Assembly (NCBI GenBank): GCA_036272915.1
Contig: DATAXV010000137.1
Coordinates: 1 to 22,839 of the forward strand
Source: DATAXV01 sp036272915
Lineage (GTDB): Bacteria > Chloroflexota > Dormibacteria > Dormibacterales > Dormibacteraceae
Direction of reading: 5' to 3'
Length of the DNA: 22,839 nt
Positions 7,162 through 13,883 of this stretch are shown piece after piece; the first letter of the stretch is position 1, and each line of letters opens with the position of its first letter. A model generated the notes under the pieces. It searched no databases. It was not told the DNA's origin and was given only the letters and a program-made list of their open reading frames with translations. A program made the position numbers and the translations under genes.

Positions 7162-7830
7162 ATGACCGATAACGTGGAGTTCACCATAGGCAGCCGCGTG
7201 AGCTGCTCGGACGAGGACTGCGGAGAGCTGCGGCGGGTCGTGGTCGATCCCATCTCGCGCACGCTGACCCACCTCGTCGTCGAGCCCAGCGACGGCGCCA
7301 TGCCCCGGCTGGTACCGGTCGACCAGGTCGAGTCGACCGAGGGCGGGATCGCGCTGCGCTGCTCCAGGGCTCAGTTCGACGCCCTGGAGGAGGCGGAGGA
7401 GGTGCACTTCCTGCCCGGCGCTCCCGGCGACTGGGCCTACCAGCCGGGGCACATGATGTCCTGGCCGTACTACGGACTGGGCATGGGCGGCATGGGCATG
7501 GGCTTCGGCGGCCTCGAGCACGGCACGGGCGCGCCACCCCCGGTGTCGGGGGCGGTGACCGAGGAGCGTCTGCCGCCGGGCGAGGTCGAGGTTCGCCGGG
7601 GCGAGTCCGTGCACGCCACCGACGGCGACATCGGTCGCGTCCAGGGTCTGGTCGTCGACCCCTCCGACCATCGCGTCACCCACGTCCTGCTGCAGGAGGG
7701 CCATCTCTGGGGCAGGAAGGACGTCGCCATCCCCATGGACGCCGTCACCGGCGTCGAGGACGGCGTCCAGCTCCGTCTGAGCAAGGACGAGGTCCGCGAT
7801 CTTCCGCAGGTCGAGATCGAGCGCACCTGA
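7162..7830 (+). CDS. Double PRC-barrel domain protein with Gly/Met-rich linker
   Basis: 222 residues from the ATG at 7162, chosen because GGGAGGTGA lies just upstream at a fitting distance; the frame is open further 5' but without signal. Two PRC-barrel-like domains are visible: about residues 5-75 (IGSRVSCSDEDCGELRRVVV...LTHLVVEP...PRLVPVDQV) and about 143-215 (HATDGDIGRVQGLVVDP...VTHVLLQE...DVAIPMDAV). They are joined by a flexible linker with a striking Gly/Met run (GLGMGGMGMGFGG, about 111-123). PRC-barrel modules occur in RNA-processing (RimM), photosynthetic and stress-related proteins and usually mediate protein contacts. No signal peptide or membrane helix is present, so it should be cytoplasmic. 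Standalone PRC proteins are common in soil Actinomycetota and Chloroflexota, with unknown function. Confidence 0.8.
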   Translation: MTDNVEFTIGSRVSCSDEDCGELRRVVVDPISRTLTHLVVEPSDGAMPRLVPVDQVESTEGGIALRCSRAQFDALEEAEEVHFLPGAPGDWAYQPGHMMSWPYYGLGMGGMGMGFGGLEHGTGAPPPVSGAVTEERLPPGEVEVRRGESVHATDGDIGRVQGLVVDPSDHRVTHVLLQEGHLWGRKDVAIPMDAVTGVEDGVQLRLSKDEVRDLPQVEIERT

Positions 7831-7857
7831 CGCGGTGCCGCCGCTCCAGCGCGCCGA

Positions 7858-8166
7858 TCAGGCGGGCGGGCCCTCCGGCGGCAGGCCCAGGGCACCGGCG
7901 AGATGACCGGTGAGCCGGCCGAGCTCATCCGCGTACCAGCGGAGGAACTCGGCGGAGTCGGGATCCGTGTCCGGATCGAAGATGCTGCGTACATGCCTCG
8001 GCATCGCCGCCGGCGCGTTGGCCGCGGCGATCGGGGCGAGGAGGAAGCCGCGGGGATCGAGGTCGGCGGGGAGCCCGTCCGCGTCGCTCCAGAAGGCGCT
8101 TGGCGCCGTCCCGGCGAGGCAGCCAGTCCGCAGGGGTGCGCCGGTGGATGGGGCATCGCGCCGCAT
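7858..8166 (-). CDS. Hypothetical protein downstream of the Trm112-like gene
   Basis: About 102 residues from an ATG at 8166 preceded by a G-rich stretch (GGGGACCGGTGG); a longer form could start at 8241, overlapping the neighbouring gene by 23 bases. The C-terminal two thirds look like a real soluble protein: LPADLDPRGFLLAPIAAANAP, then HVRSIFDPDTDPDSAEFLRWYADELGRL and a helical end (TGHLAGALGLPP). I recognise no domain. It follows the Trm112-like gene on the same strand and may be cotranscribed. The opposite strand has a longer open frame, but its translation is Arg/Ser-rich and featureless. Confidence that it is a gene is moderate. Confidence 0.4.
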   Translation of the reverse strand: MRRDAPSTGAPLRTGCLAGTAPSAFWSDADGLPADLDPRGFLLAPIAAANAPAAMPRHVRSIFDPDTDPDSAEFLRWYADELGRLTGHLAGALGLPPEGPPA

Positions 8167-8218
8167 CCACCGGTCCCCGCGCCGGGTCGGGAGCAACGCC
8201 CCGCCCGGAGACGTTATG

Positions 8219-8383
8219 TCAGTAGCTCTTGGCCTCGTCAATCAGCATCACCGGGATGCCGTCCACGATCGCGTAGCGGAGCCGGCACTGCTCGCAGACG
8301 AGGGCCGGGTCCTCCTCGTCCAGCTTCACCGGCTTCTTGCACTTGGGGCAGGCGAGAACCTGCAGCAGCTCTGGCGAGATCAC
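8219..8383 (-). CDS. Trm112-like / UPF0434 small zinc protein
   Basis: 54 residues from a GTG at 8383, giving the family start (M)ISPELLQVLACPKC. The frame extends 36 codons further upstream, but that part is Pro/Gly/Arg-rich and unlike the family, which is usually 55-65 residues. Two CxxC pairs (CPKC near residue 12, CEQC near 33) should bind one zinc. The end, YAIVDGIPVMLIDEA, is the usual Trm112/YcaR closing motif. In eukaryotes and archaea Trm112 activates and stabilises methyltransferases acting on tRNA, rRNA and release factors; bacterial members are thought to play similar helper roles. No methyltransferase gene is next to it here. It is divergent from the IclR gene. Confidence 0.82.
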   Translation of the reverse strand: MISPELLQVLACPKCKKPVKLDEEDPALVCEQCRLRYAIVDGIPVMLIDEAKSY

Positions 8384-8496
8384 GCCCTGATCATAGGCGG
8401 CGGGCGCGCCGGCGGCCTCTCGGGACGGGCGCTGCCACCGGCCCCGGCCCGGGCCGGGCGCGCGGCCGGCATGGGACGGAGGTCCCGCCATCTATG

Positions 8497-8502
8497 TACA
8501 AT
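8497..8502 (+). promoter_or_regulatory. Candidate -10 element (TACAAT) upstream of the IclR gene
   Basis: TACAAT stands out in the G+C-rich gap between the divergent Trm112-like and IclR genes, 62 bases before the TTG start. No convincing -35 hexamer is present, so this is a weak call. Confidence 0.3.
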
Positions 8503-8564
8503 CGCCCATCGTCAATGCGTGCTCTGTCTGATGGGGGCGCGCCGTCGGGGGGGAGAGGCTGAAT

Positions 8565-9323
8565 TTGTTGCGTCCTCAGCAGACCTCCCTGGATCGGGGC
8601 CTCCGCCTGCTCGCCTTGCTGCGCGAACGCGGCGAACTCCGGCTTTCCCAGATCATCGAGGAGCTGGGGAGCTCGAGGGCGACCGTCTTCCGTGCCCTGG
8701 CCACGCTCCAGGCCCACGGCTTCGTCGAGCACGACCGAAGCGGCCACGTGTACCGGCTCGGCCCGGCCCTGCGCGACGGTCCGCCGCCCGGTATCGTCCG
8801 GCACTCCCAGGCCGCGCTCGAGGACCTGGCCGAGCGCACGCGCGAGACCGCCGGCCTGGCCGTCATCCAGGGCCGGCGCATCACCTACGCGGCGCTGGTC
8901 GAGGGGAGCTACTCGGTGCGTTTCGTCGCCGAGGCCGGGGCCGTGATACCCGCCCACGCCAGCGCCGCCGGCAAGGCGGTCCTGGCCGCGCTCGGGCCCG
9001 ACCAGCGCGACCTGGTGCTGGGCTCCGACCCCTACGCCGAGTTCACCCCCCGCACCCTGGTCCGGCGGGCACCGCTGGAGTGGGACCTGGAGGCGGTCCG
9101 GGAGCGCGGCTACGCCCTCGACGACCAGGAGATGGAGCGGGGCACCCGGGCGGTCGCGGTCGCGGTCCTCGACGGTGGACGGCGTCCGCTGGGCGCGATC
9201 ATGGTCGCGGCTCCCGCCAACCGGCTGGGGCCGAGCGACGTGCCCAAGCTGGGACGGGCCATCGACCGCTGGTGCGACCGTATCGCTGACCGCCTGCTTG
9301 TGGGAGGATCAAAGGGGAGATGA
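8565..9323 (+). CDS. IclR-family transcriptional regulator
   Basis: 252 residues. The N-terminal winged helix-turn-helix spans about residues 8-65 (RLSQIIEELGSSRATVFRALATLQ, then GFVEHD and YRLGPAL). The C-terminal IclR effector domain follows (about 80-245) with the typical AHASAAGKAVLAAL, RERGYALDDQEMERGTRAVAV and GAIMVAAPANR segments. IclR proteins bind small acids or sugars and act as repressor or activator of neighbouring catabolic genes. The start is a TTG doublet (8565 or 8568) preceded by GGGGGAGAGG; no ATG fits. The stop is four bases before the ATG of the LarA-like gene, which has its own Shine-Dalgarno site, so the two are almost surely one operon and that enzyme is the likely target. 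The ligand cannot be read from sequence. Confidence 0.93.
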   Translation: MLRPQQTSLDRGLRLLALLRERGELRLSQIIEELGSSRATVFRALATLQAHGFVEHDRSGHVYRLGPALRDGPPPGIVRHSQAALEDLAERTRETAGLAVIQGRRITYAALVEGSYSVRFVAEAGAVIPAHASAAGKAVLAALGPDQRDLVLGSDPYAEFTPRTLVRRAPLEWDLEAVRERGYALDDQEMERGTRAVAVAVLDGGRRPLGAIMVAAPANRLGPSDVPKLGRAIDRWCDRIADRLLVGGSKGR

Positions 9324-9327
9324 TCAC

Positions 9328-10629
9328 ATGCAGGTAGGCAAACGGACGGGCTCGATCCTCGAATCCTCGCGTCGGTCGCCGGAGCTGCCCCTGTGGCGCC
9401 CCGTCGAGCAGCACTTCCCCCGCCGGGCTTTGGCCTCGGTCGAGGACGCGGTGCGCTCGGAGCTGGCCAAGAGCGAGATCGAGGCGACGATACGGCCGGG
9501 GATGCGCGTCGCCATCGCCGTCGGCAGCCGCGGCATCGCCAACGTGGACAGGATCGTGCGGACCCTGGTCGAGGGTCTGCGGCAGAGGGGCGCCGAGCCC
9601 TTCATCGTCCCCGCCATGGGCAGCCACGGCGGCGGCACCGCCGAGGGCCAGACCGAGGTGCTGGCCGGCTACGGCGTCGACGAGGAGCGCGTCGGAGCGC
9701 CGGTCCGCGCCTCGATGGAGACGGTCGAGCTGGGCACCACCGAGGGTGGGATCAGCGTCTACACCGACCGCACCGCCCACGAGCAGGCGGACGTCGTCAT
9801 CCCGGTGGCCAGGGTCAAGCCCCACACCGACTTCCGCGCCCCGATCGAGAGCGGCCTGCACAAGATGCTGACCATCGGCCTGGGCAAGCACCGCGGCGCC
9901 AGCACCATCCACACCTATCCCCTGTCGCGCTTCGGTGAGGTCATCACCGAGGTCGGCCAGTTCATCATCGGCAAGGGCCGGGTGCCCTTCGGGCTGGCCG
10001 CGGTCGAGGACGGCAACGAGGACACGGCCCTGATCGAGGCGGTTCCCGCCGCCGGCATGCTCGTGCGCGAGCGGGAGCTGCTGGTCCTGGCCAAGGAGTG
10101 GTTCCCCCGCCTGCCCTTCGCCTCGGCCGACGTGCTGCTGGTGAGCATGCTGGGCAAGAACATCTCCGGCTCGGGGATGGACCCCAACGTCACCGGCCGC
10201 TTCCCCCAGAACAGCGTCCCCGCCCACGTCGAGCTGGGCCGGCTGATCGTCCTCGACCTGACCGAGGAGACCCACGGCAACGCCTGCGGCATGGGTCTCG
10301 CCGACATCACCACCAGGCGTCTGGCGGAGAAGGTCGACACGGTCAAGACCTACACCAACCACGTGACCGCCCAGCTCCTCGACGGGGCCCGGCTGCCGCT
10401 GGTGGCGGAGTCCGACCTGGAGGCCCTGCAGGTGGCCGTGACCACGCTGCGCCGCACCCCGTCCGAGCGCGCCCGGATCGCCTGGATCGAGAGCACGCTC
10501 AGGGTCGGCCATCTCTGGATGTCGGAGCCGCTCTGGGACGAGGTCAAGGACTCGGAGTCGCTTCGCTCGGTGGGGGACCCCCAGCCGATCGCCTTCGACG
10601 CGGAGGGGAACCTGCTGCTCGGAGACTGA
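9328..10629 (+). CDS. LarA-like (DUF2088) protein, putative nickel-pincer-type racemase/epimerase
   Basis: 433 residues from ATG 9328, with AGGGGAGA seven bases upstream; the frame is open further 5' but only inside the IclR gene. The first 220 residues match the LarA N-terminal/DUF2088 fold: VAIAVGSRGIANVDRIV near 60, FIVPAMGSHGGGTAEGQ with His100, and VARVKPHTDFRAPIESGLHKM with Lys164, His166, His178 and Lys179. The C-terminal half contains GKNISGSGMDPNVTGRF and HGNACGMGLADITTRR. LarA of lactobacilli is a lactate racemase using a nickel-pincer nucleotide; this branch is divergent and most likely acts on another 2-hydroxy acid or sugar acid. No LarB/LarC/LarE cofactor genes are nearby, so the cofactor would have to come from elsewhere. 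Family assignment is good, reaction unknown. Confidence 0.82.
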   Translation: MQVGKRTGSILESSRRSPELPLWRPVEQHFPRRALASVEDAVRSELAKSEIEATIRPGMRVAIAVGSRGIANVDRIVRTLVEGLRQRGAEPFIVPAMGSHGGGTAEGQTEVLAGYGVDEERVGAPVRASMETVELGTTEGGISVYTDRTAHEQADVVIPVARVKPHTDFRAPIESGLHKMLTIGLGKHRGASTIHTYPLSRFGEVITEVGQFIIGKGRVPFGLAAVEDGNEDTALIEAVPAAGMLVRERELLVLAKEWFPRLPFASADVLLVSMLGKNISGSGMDPNVTGRFPQNSVPAHVELGRLIVLDLTEETHGNACGMGLADITTRRLAEKVDTVKTYTNHVTAQLLDGARLPLVAESDLEALQVAVTTLRRTPSERARIAWIESTLRVGHLWMSEPLWDEVKDSESLRSVGDPQPIAFDAEGNLLLGD

Positions 10630-10641
10630 GTCCCCCTCGGT

Positions 10642-11652
10642 TCAGCCCTTGCAGGGCTCGGCCACGGCGTCGATGTCCCCCTCGGTGAAGCCGATGAGGC
10701 TGGTGTTCGCCTTGGCCGTCGCCCGCTGGGTGAGCAGCGTCATCATCCAGAGCTGGTTGATGAGGACGAAGCGGTAGTCGCCGGGCGGGACCAGCGGTCC
10801 GAGGAAGGGCATCGCCGTGGCGGTGCTCCCTCTGGGCTGCGTCATGCAGCTGCCGTTGGTGTCCGGCGTCGGCATCGCGTTGAAGTCGAGGGTGAAGAGG
10901 ACGAAGGCGTCGCCGCCCGTGGTCAGGTAGGCGTCGTACTCGTCGGGCTCGATCCGGACCGGCAGCACCAGCTTCTGGCCGGCGAAGTTGATCATGTAGG
11001 ACTCGATGCCCGAGGGGTTGGACTTGCCCGCCTCCGAGGTGATGAAGTTGGCGTACTCCCTGGCCGCGTCGTAGGGCGGGGTGGCGAACTGCCCGTTGTC
11101 CGCCATCGGCACCCGCTCGGCGTAGCCCTGGCTGTCGACCCGCAGCTTGGGCACGCTGCCGAACGTGTACTCGGCGTAGAAGTCCAGCCGCCAGGGGCTG
11201 TTCGCCGAGGGCGTGCGGAAGCGGTAGAGGAAGGTCTGGTTGAAGTCGGTGGAGATGGTGCCGTCGGCGTTGACGAAGGGATAGCTGACGACGGCCAGGA
11301 ACTCCGCCGGGTAGGAGATCTGGCGGGGGACGTAGACCTTGATGCTCTTGAGGGAGATGTACTTCTGCTGCGCCGTGGAGCTCCAGAGCCGGGCCTGGGC
11401 GACGAGGTAGGGCCGATCGACCTCGAAGGCGTAGCCGGTCTCCTCGGCGGCGAGGTCGGCGAGCAGGGCCTTCCTGTGGCCGGCGGCGACGTTCACCGTG
11501 TCGTTGACCTTCCAGTAGGCGGCGACCACCTGCTTCGCCTGGCTCGGCGTGATCACCATCCGGCTGAAGGGCCCCAGCGCGCAGCCGGACAGCAGCAGGC
11601 AGGCCATGAGCGACAGGGCGAGCGAGGTCAGGGCCGGACGTCGCGGGGGCAC
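10642..11652 (-). CDS. Predicted lipoprotein, unknown function
   Basis: 336 residues from the GTG at 11652. This start gives a textbook lipoprotein signal: basic start (PPRRP), hydrophobic core (ALTSLALSLMACLL) and lipobox LLSGC with the lipidated Cys at 24. A longer frame starting at TTG 11811 would put 53 Ser/Pro/Arg-rich residues before it and is unlikely. The mature part is soluble and rich in Tyr/Phe: AYWKVNDTVNVAAG, AEFLAVVSYPFVNADG, FLYRFRTPSANSPWRLDFYAEY, and near the end GDYRFVLINQLWMMTLL. Two late Cys (GSCMTQP and AEPCKG) could pair. It should be anchored on the outer face of the membrane. I recognise no family. It converges on the LarA-like gene (12 bases between stops) and is divergent from the ThuA gene. 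Confidence 0.8.
   Translation of the reverse strand: MPPRRPALTSLALSLMACLLLSGCALGPFSRMVITPSQAKQVVAAYWKVNDTVNVAAGHRKALLADLAAEETGYAFEVDRPYLVAQARLWSSTAQQKYISLKSIKVYVPRQISYPAEFLAVVSYPFVNADGTISTDFNQTFLYRFRTPSANSPWRLDFYAEYTFGSVPKLRVDSQGYAERVPMADNGQFATPPYDAAREYANFITSEAGKSNPSGIESYMINFAGQKLVLPVRIEPDEYDAYLTTGGDAFVLFTLDFNAMPTPDTNGSCMTQPRGSTATAMPFLGPLVPPGDYRFVLINQLWMMTLLTQRATAKANTSLIGFTEGDIDAVAEPCKG
10644..10658. terminator. Small hairpin between convergent genes
   Basis: AGCCCT-TGC-AGGGCT forms a perfect 6-bp stem at the junction of the converging LarA-like and lipoprotein genes, inside the last codons of the latter. It has no T-run and could at best be a weak bidirectional terminator. Confidence 0.3.
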
Positions 11653-11751
11653 ATTCCGCAGAATAACGAAGAGGGAAGGGAGCGCAGCCGGCCGTGCATG
11701 GGGGAGCCGTTCGAGAGGAGGCTCCAGGCGGTTCCCGCGGGAGTCGGGGCT

Positions 11752-11777
11752 GGGCGGAGAGCTTTCGCTCTCCGCCC
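11752..11777. other. Perfect hairpin in the probable 5' leader of the lipoprotein mRNA
   Basis: GGGCGGAGAGC (11752-11762), loop TTTC, GCTCTCCGCCC (11767-11777): an 11-bp perfect stem. It lies 100 bases upstream of the GTG at 11652, between it and the best minus-strand promoter at 11888-11915, so it would sit in the untranslated leader. No T-run follows on either strand. It may stabilise or regulate the message. Confidence 0.45.
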
Positions 11778-11887
11778 CTCCACCGAGCATGGCTGCGGGG
11801 GTGAGGTTCAACTCTTGAGTCCCGGTCCTTTGGATTTCCCTCAGCCCTTTGGTTTTCGGGAGCTTCCCTCAACCGGTGACGCTTTGT

Positions 11888-11915
11888 ATTTTAGACCACC
11901 CTGGAGCAAATGCAA
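11888..11915 (-). promoter_or_regulatory. Candidate promoter of the lipoprotein gene
   Basis: On the minus strand TTGCAT (11915-11910) and TAAAAT (11893-11888) are 16 bases apart, close to the housekeeping sigma consensus. It gives a leader of roughly 230 bases before the GTG at 11652. The -35 hexamer overlaps the LacI-like operator at 11911-11924. Confidence 0.5.
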
Positions 11916-11924
11916 GCGTTTCCG
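11911..11924. promoter_or_regulatory. LacI-family-like operator
   Basis: TGCAAGCGTTTCCG fits the LacI/CcpA-family pattern TGnAAnCGnTTnCA except for the last base. It overlaps the -35 box of the lipoprotein promoter and lies about 170 bases upstream of the sugar-type ThuA/Gfo-Idh operon. No LacI-family gene is in the window. Confidence 0.4.
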
Positions 11925-11965
11925 GGCCCCACAGCGCAAATAGTTGTGAAGGCAGTCCCCAAACT

Positions 11966-12014
11966 GCTTGGATTTTCCAAGGTACCTATTTATAGGGTCT
12001 TGGAAAATCAAAGC
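11966..12014. promoter_or_regulatory. Paired palindromic operators upstream of the ThuA operon
   Basis: Two arms, GCTTGGATTTTCCAAG (11966-11981) and the reverse complement of GCTTTGATTTTCCAAG (11999-12014), form a 16-bp inverted repeat with one mismatch and a 17-base spacer. Each arm is itself a palindrome of the form CTTGGA-TTT-TCCAAG (the right one imperfect), centred 32 bases apart, or three helical turns. A possible promoter, TTGGAT (11969-11974) and TATAGG (11991-11996) with a 16-base spacer, is overlapped by the left site and followed by the right. This arrangement is typical of a dimeric repressor binding cooperatively. Confidence 0.6.
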
Positions 12015-12081
12015 AGGCGGTGCAATGTGTGGCCGCTTCCCCCGAAGTCGGCGAGGCCGGCGACTTCCCTAAACTCGGAGG

Positions 12082-12756
12082 GTGGGAGAACACCGCACCG
12101 CGATCATGACCTGCGGAGGCTGGGAGGGCCACGAGCCCGAGCAGACCACCGATCGGTTCGCCGCCATCCTCCGCGAGGAGGGATTCGAGGTGACCATCTC
12201 GAGGAGCCTCGACGTCTACACCGACCGGGAGGCCATGGGCCGCGCCGACCTGATCGTCCAGACCTGGACGCAGGGCGAGATGACGCGCGAGCAGGTCGGC
12301 GGCCTGCGGGAGGCGGTGGCCGGCGGATGCGGGCTGGCCGGCTGGCACGGCGGGATCATCGACTCCTCCCGGAACAGCCCCGACTACCAGTTCATGACCG
12401 GCGGACAGTGGGTCGCCCATCCCGACAACATCATCGACTACGAGGTGCAGCCGGTGCCAGGGGAGAGGGATCATCCGATCGTCAACGGAATCGGGCGTTT
12501 CGCCATGCGCTCCGAGCAGTACTACTGCCTGGTCGACCCCTCCAACCGCGTGCTCGCCACGACCACCTTCGCCGCCCGCAAGCAGGCGCCGTGGGTGGAG
12601 GGCACGGTGATGCCCGTGGTCTGGACCCGGTTCTGGGGCAGGGGCCGCGTCTTCGTCAACGCCCTCGGCCACGTCGACGCCGACTTCGAGGTCCCGGAGG
12701 CGGAGGAGATCACCCGTCGCGGGCTGATCTGGGCGGCCAGACGCTCCGATGACTGA
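12082..12756 (+). CDS. ThuA-like domain protein
   Basis: 224 residues. The ThuA fold (related to glutamine amidotransferase-like flavodoxin folds, without the catalytic Cys) is seen from residue 6: AIMTCGGWEGHEPEQTTDRFAA, then DLIVQTWTQGEMT, GCGLAGWHGGIIDSSRNSPDYQ near 87-108, and a closing VVWTRFWGRGRVFVNALGHV. ThuA was named from the rhizobial trehalose-utilisation operon and is often found beside Gfo/Idh dehydrogenases in sugar catabolism; its biochemical role is unsettled. Start GTG 12082 keeps the first beta strand, though CGGAGG lies very close to it; ATG 12106 would cut that strand. The gene overlaps the next one by 8 bases (ATG 12749, stop 12756), so translation is coupled. Regulation is probably through the palindromes upstream. 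Confidence 0.88.
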   Translation: MGEHRTAIMTCGGWEGHEPEQTTDRFAAILREEGFEVTISRSLDVYTDREAMGRADLIVQTWTQGEMTREQVGGLREAVAGGCGLAGWHGGIIDSSRNSPDYQFMTGGQWVAHPDNIIDYEVQPVPGERDHPIVNGIGRFAMRSEQYYCLVDPSNRVLATTTFAARKQAPWVEGTVMPVVWTRFWGRGRVFVNALGHVDADFEVPEAEEITRRGLIWAARRSDD

Positions 12757-13837
12757 GCCCGCGCCCCTTCGCGTCGGCGTCGTCGGCTGCGGCACGATCA
12801 GCGCCACCTACCTGGGGCACGCCCCCGAGTTCGGCCTCGAGGTGACCGCCGTCTCCGACCTCGACCCGGGCCGGGCCAGGGCCGCCGCCGAGCGCTTCGG
12901 CGTCCGCGCCTGCGCCTCCACCAGAGAGCTCCTGGGCCGCGACGACGTCGACATCGTCCTCAACCTGACCATCCCCGCCGCGCACGCCGAGGTGGCGGAG
13001 GCGGCGATCGCCGCCGGCAAGCACGTCTTCCTGGAGAAGCCCCTGGCCGTCCGCCGCGAGGAGGGCCGGCGCCTGCTCTCGCTGGCCGGGGCGAAGGGAG
13101 TCCGGATCGGCGTCGCCCCCGACACCTTCCTCGGCGCCGGCGTCCAGACCTGCCGGGCCCTCATCGACGAGGGCCAGATCGGGACCCCGCTGGCCGGCAC
13201 CGCCTTCATGACCGGTCCCGGCCACGAGTCCTGGCACCCCTCGCCCGAGTTCTACTACCGGCCCGGTGGCGGCCCCCTCTTCGACATGGGCCCCTACTAC
13301 CTGACCGCCCTGGTCGTGCTGCTCGGCCCGGTCCGCGCCGTCGGCGCCATGGCCCGCTCCGGCTACGAGGAGCGCACGATCGGGTCGGGCCCGCGGCAGG
13401 GCACCGTCTTCCCGGTCGAGGTCGAGACCCATGTGGCGGGGACCCTGGAGTTCACCTCCGGGGCCATCGTCACCCTGATCATGAGCTTCGACGTCTGGAA
13501 GGCGAGCCTGCCCCGCTTCGAGATCTTCGGCTCGGCGGCGACGCTGTCCGGCCCCGACCCCAACACCTTCGGCGGTCCCGTCCGGCTGTGGCGGGCCGGC
13601 GCCGGCAATTGGGACGAGGAGCCGCTGCGCCAGAGCGGCTGGCCGCAGACCCGCGGCCTCGGCCTCCGCGACATGGCCGGGGCGATCCCCGGCGGCGGCC
13701 CGCACCGCGCCAGCGCCGAGCTCGGCTTCCACGTGCTCGACGTCATGACCGCGCTGCTGGAGTCGGCCGAGCTGGGCAGCCAGGTCCGGCTGGGCAGCAG
13801 CTGCGAGCGTCCGGAGCCGCTGGCGCCCATGCCCTGA
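12749..13837 (+). CDS. Gfo/Idh/MocA-family NAD(P)-dependent oxidoreductase
   Basis: 362 residues. The N-terminal Rossmann fold begins LRVGVVGCGTISATYLGHA (dinucleotide-binding GxGxxx at about residues 12-17) and includes VTAVSDLDPGRA and the hallmark HVFLEKPLAV with the catalytic EKP lysine near residue 97. The C-terminal substrate domain has FYYRPGGGPLFDMGPYYLTAL, the usual GGG..D.G.H-type motif with Tyr in place of the family's His. These enzymes oxidise or reduce sugars, inositols and derivatives with NAD(P). The gene overlaps the ThuA-like gene, and this pair is a recurring sugar-utilisation unit. The substrate cannot be deduced. A perfect palindrome lies 28 bases after the stop. Confidence 0.92.
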   Translation: MTEPAPLRVGVVGCGTISATYLGHAPEFGLEVTAVSDLDPGRARAAAERFGVRACASTRELLGRDDVDIVLNLTIPAAHAEVAEAAIAAGKHVFLEKPLAVRREEGRRLLSLAGAKGVRIGVAPDTFLGAGVQTCRALIDEGQIGTPLAGTAFMTGPGHESWHPSPEFYYRPGGGPLFDMGPYYLTALVVLLGPVRAVGAMARSGYEERTIGSGPRQGTVFPVEVETHVAGTLEFTSGAIVTLIMSFDVWKASLPRFEIFGSAATLSGPDPNTFGGPVRLWRAGAGNWDEEPLRQSGWPQTRGLGLRDMAGAIPGGGPHRASAELGFHVLDVMTALLESAELGSQVRLGSSCERPEPLAPMP

Positions 13838-13865
13838 CGGCGGGGCGCCGAGCGCCTCGCATGTC

Positions 13866-13883
13866 CTCCTGATCGATCAGGAG
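13866..13883. terminator. Palindrome between convergent genes
   Basis: CTCCTGATCGATCAGGAG is a perfect 18-base palindrome placed between the stop of the Gfo/Idh gene (13837) and the stop of the converging hypothetical gene (13877), which it overlaps. It could be a bidirectional terminator, although no T-run flanks it. Confidence 0.4.

Noticed and set aside
7910..9289. 459-codon plus-strand frame across the Trm112-like and IclR genes
   Set aside because: Runs over two unrelated genes on different strands; composition dominated by Arg, Ala, Gly and Pro.
9199..10512. Minus-strand 437-codon frame opposite the LarA-like gene
   Set aside because: Shadow frame, rich in Gly/Asp/His/Leu without secondary-structure pattern; the plus strand holds a conserved family.
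12710..13732. Minus-strand 340-codon frame opposite the Gfo/Idh gene
   Set aside because: Complement of a confident Rossmann-fold enzyme; no motif of its own.
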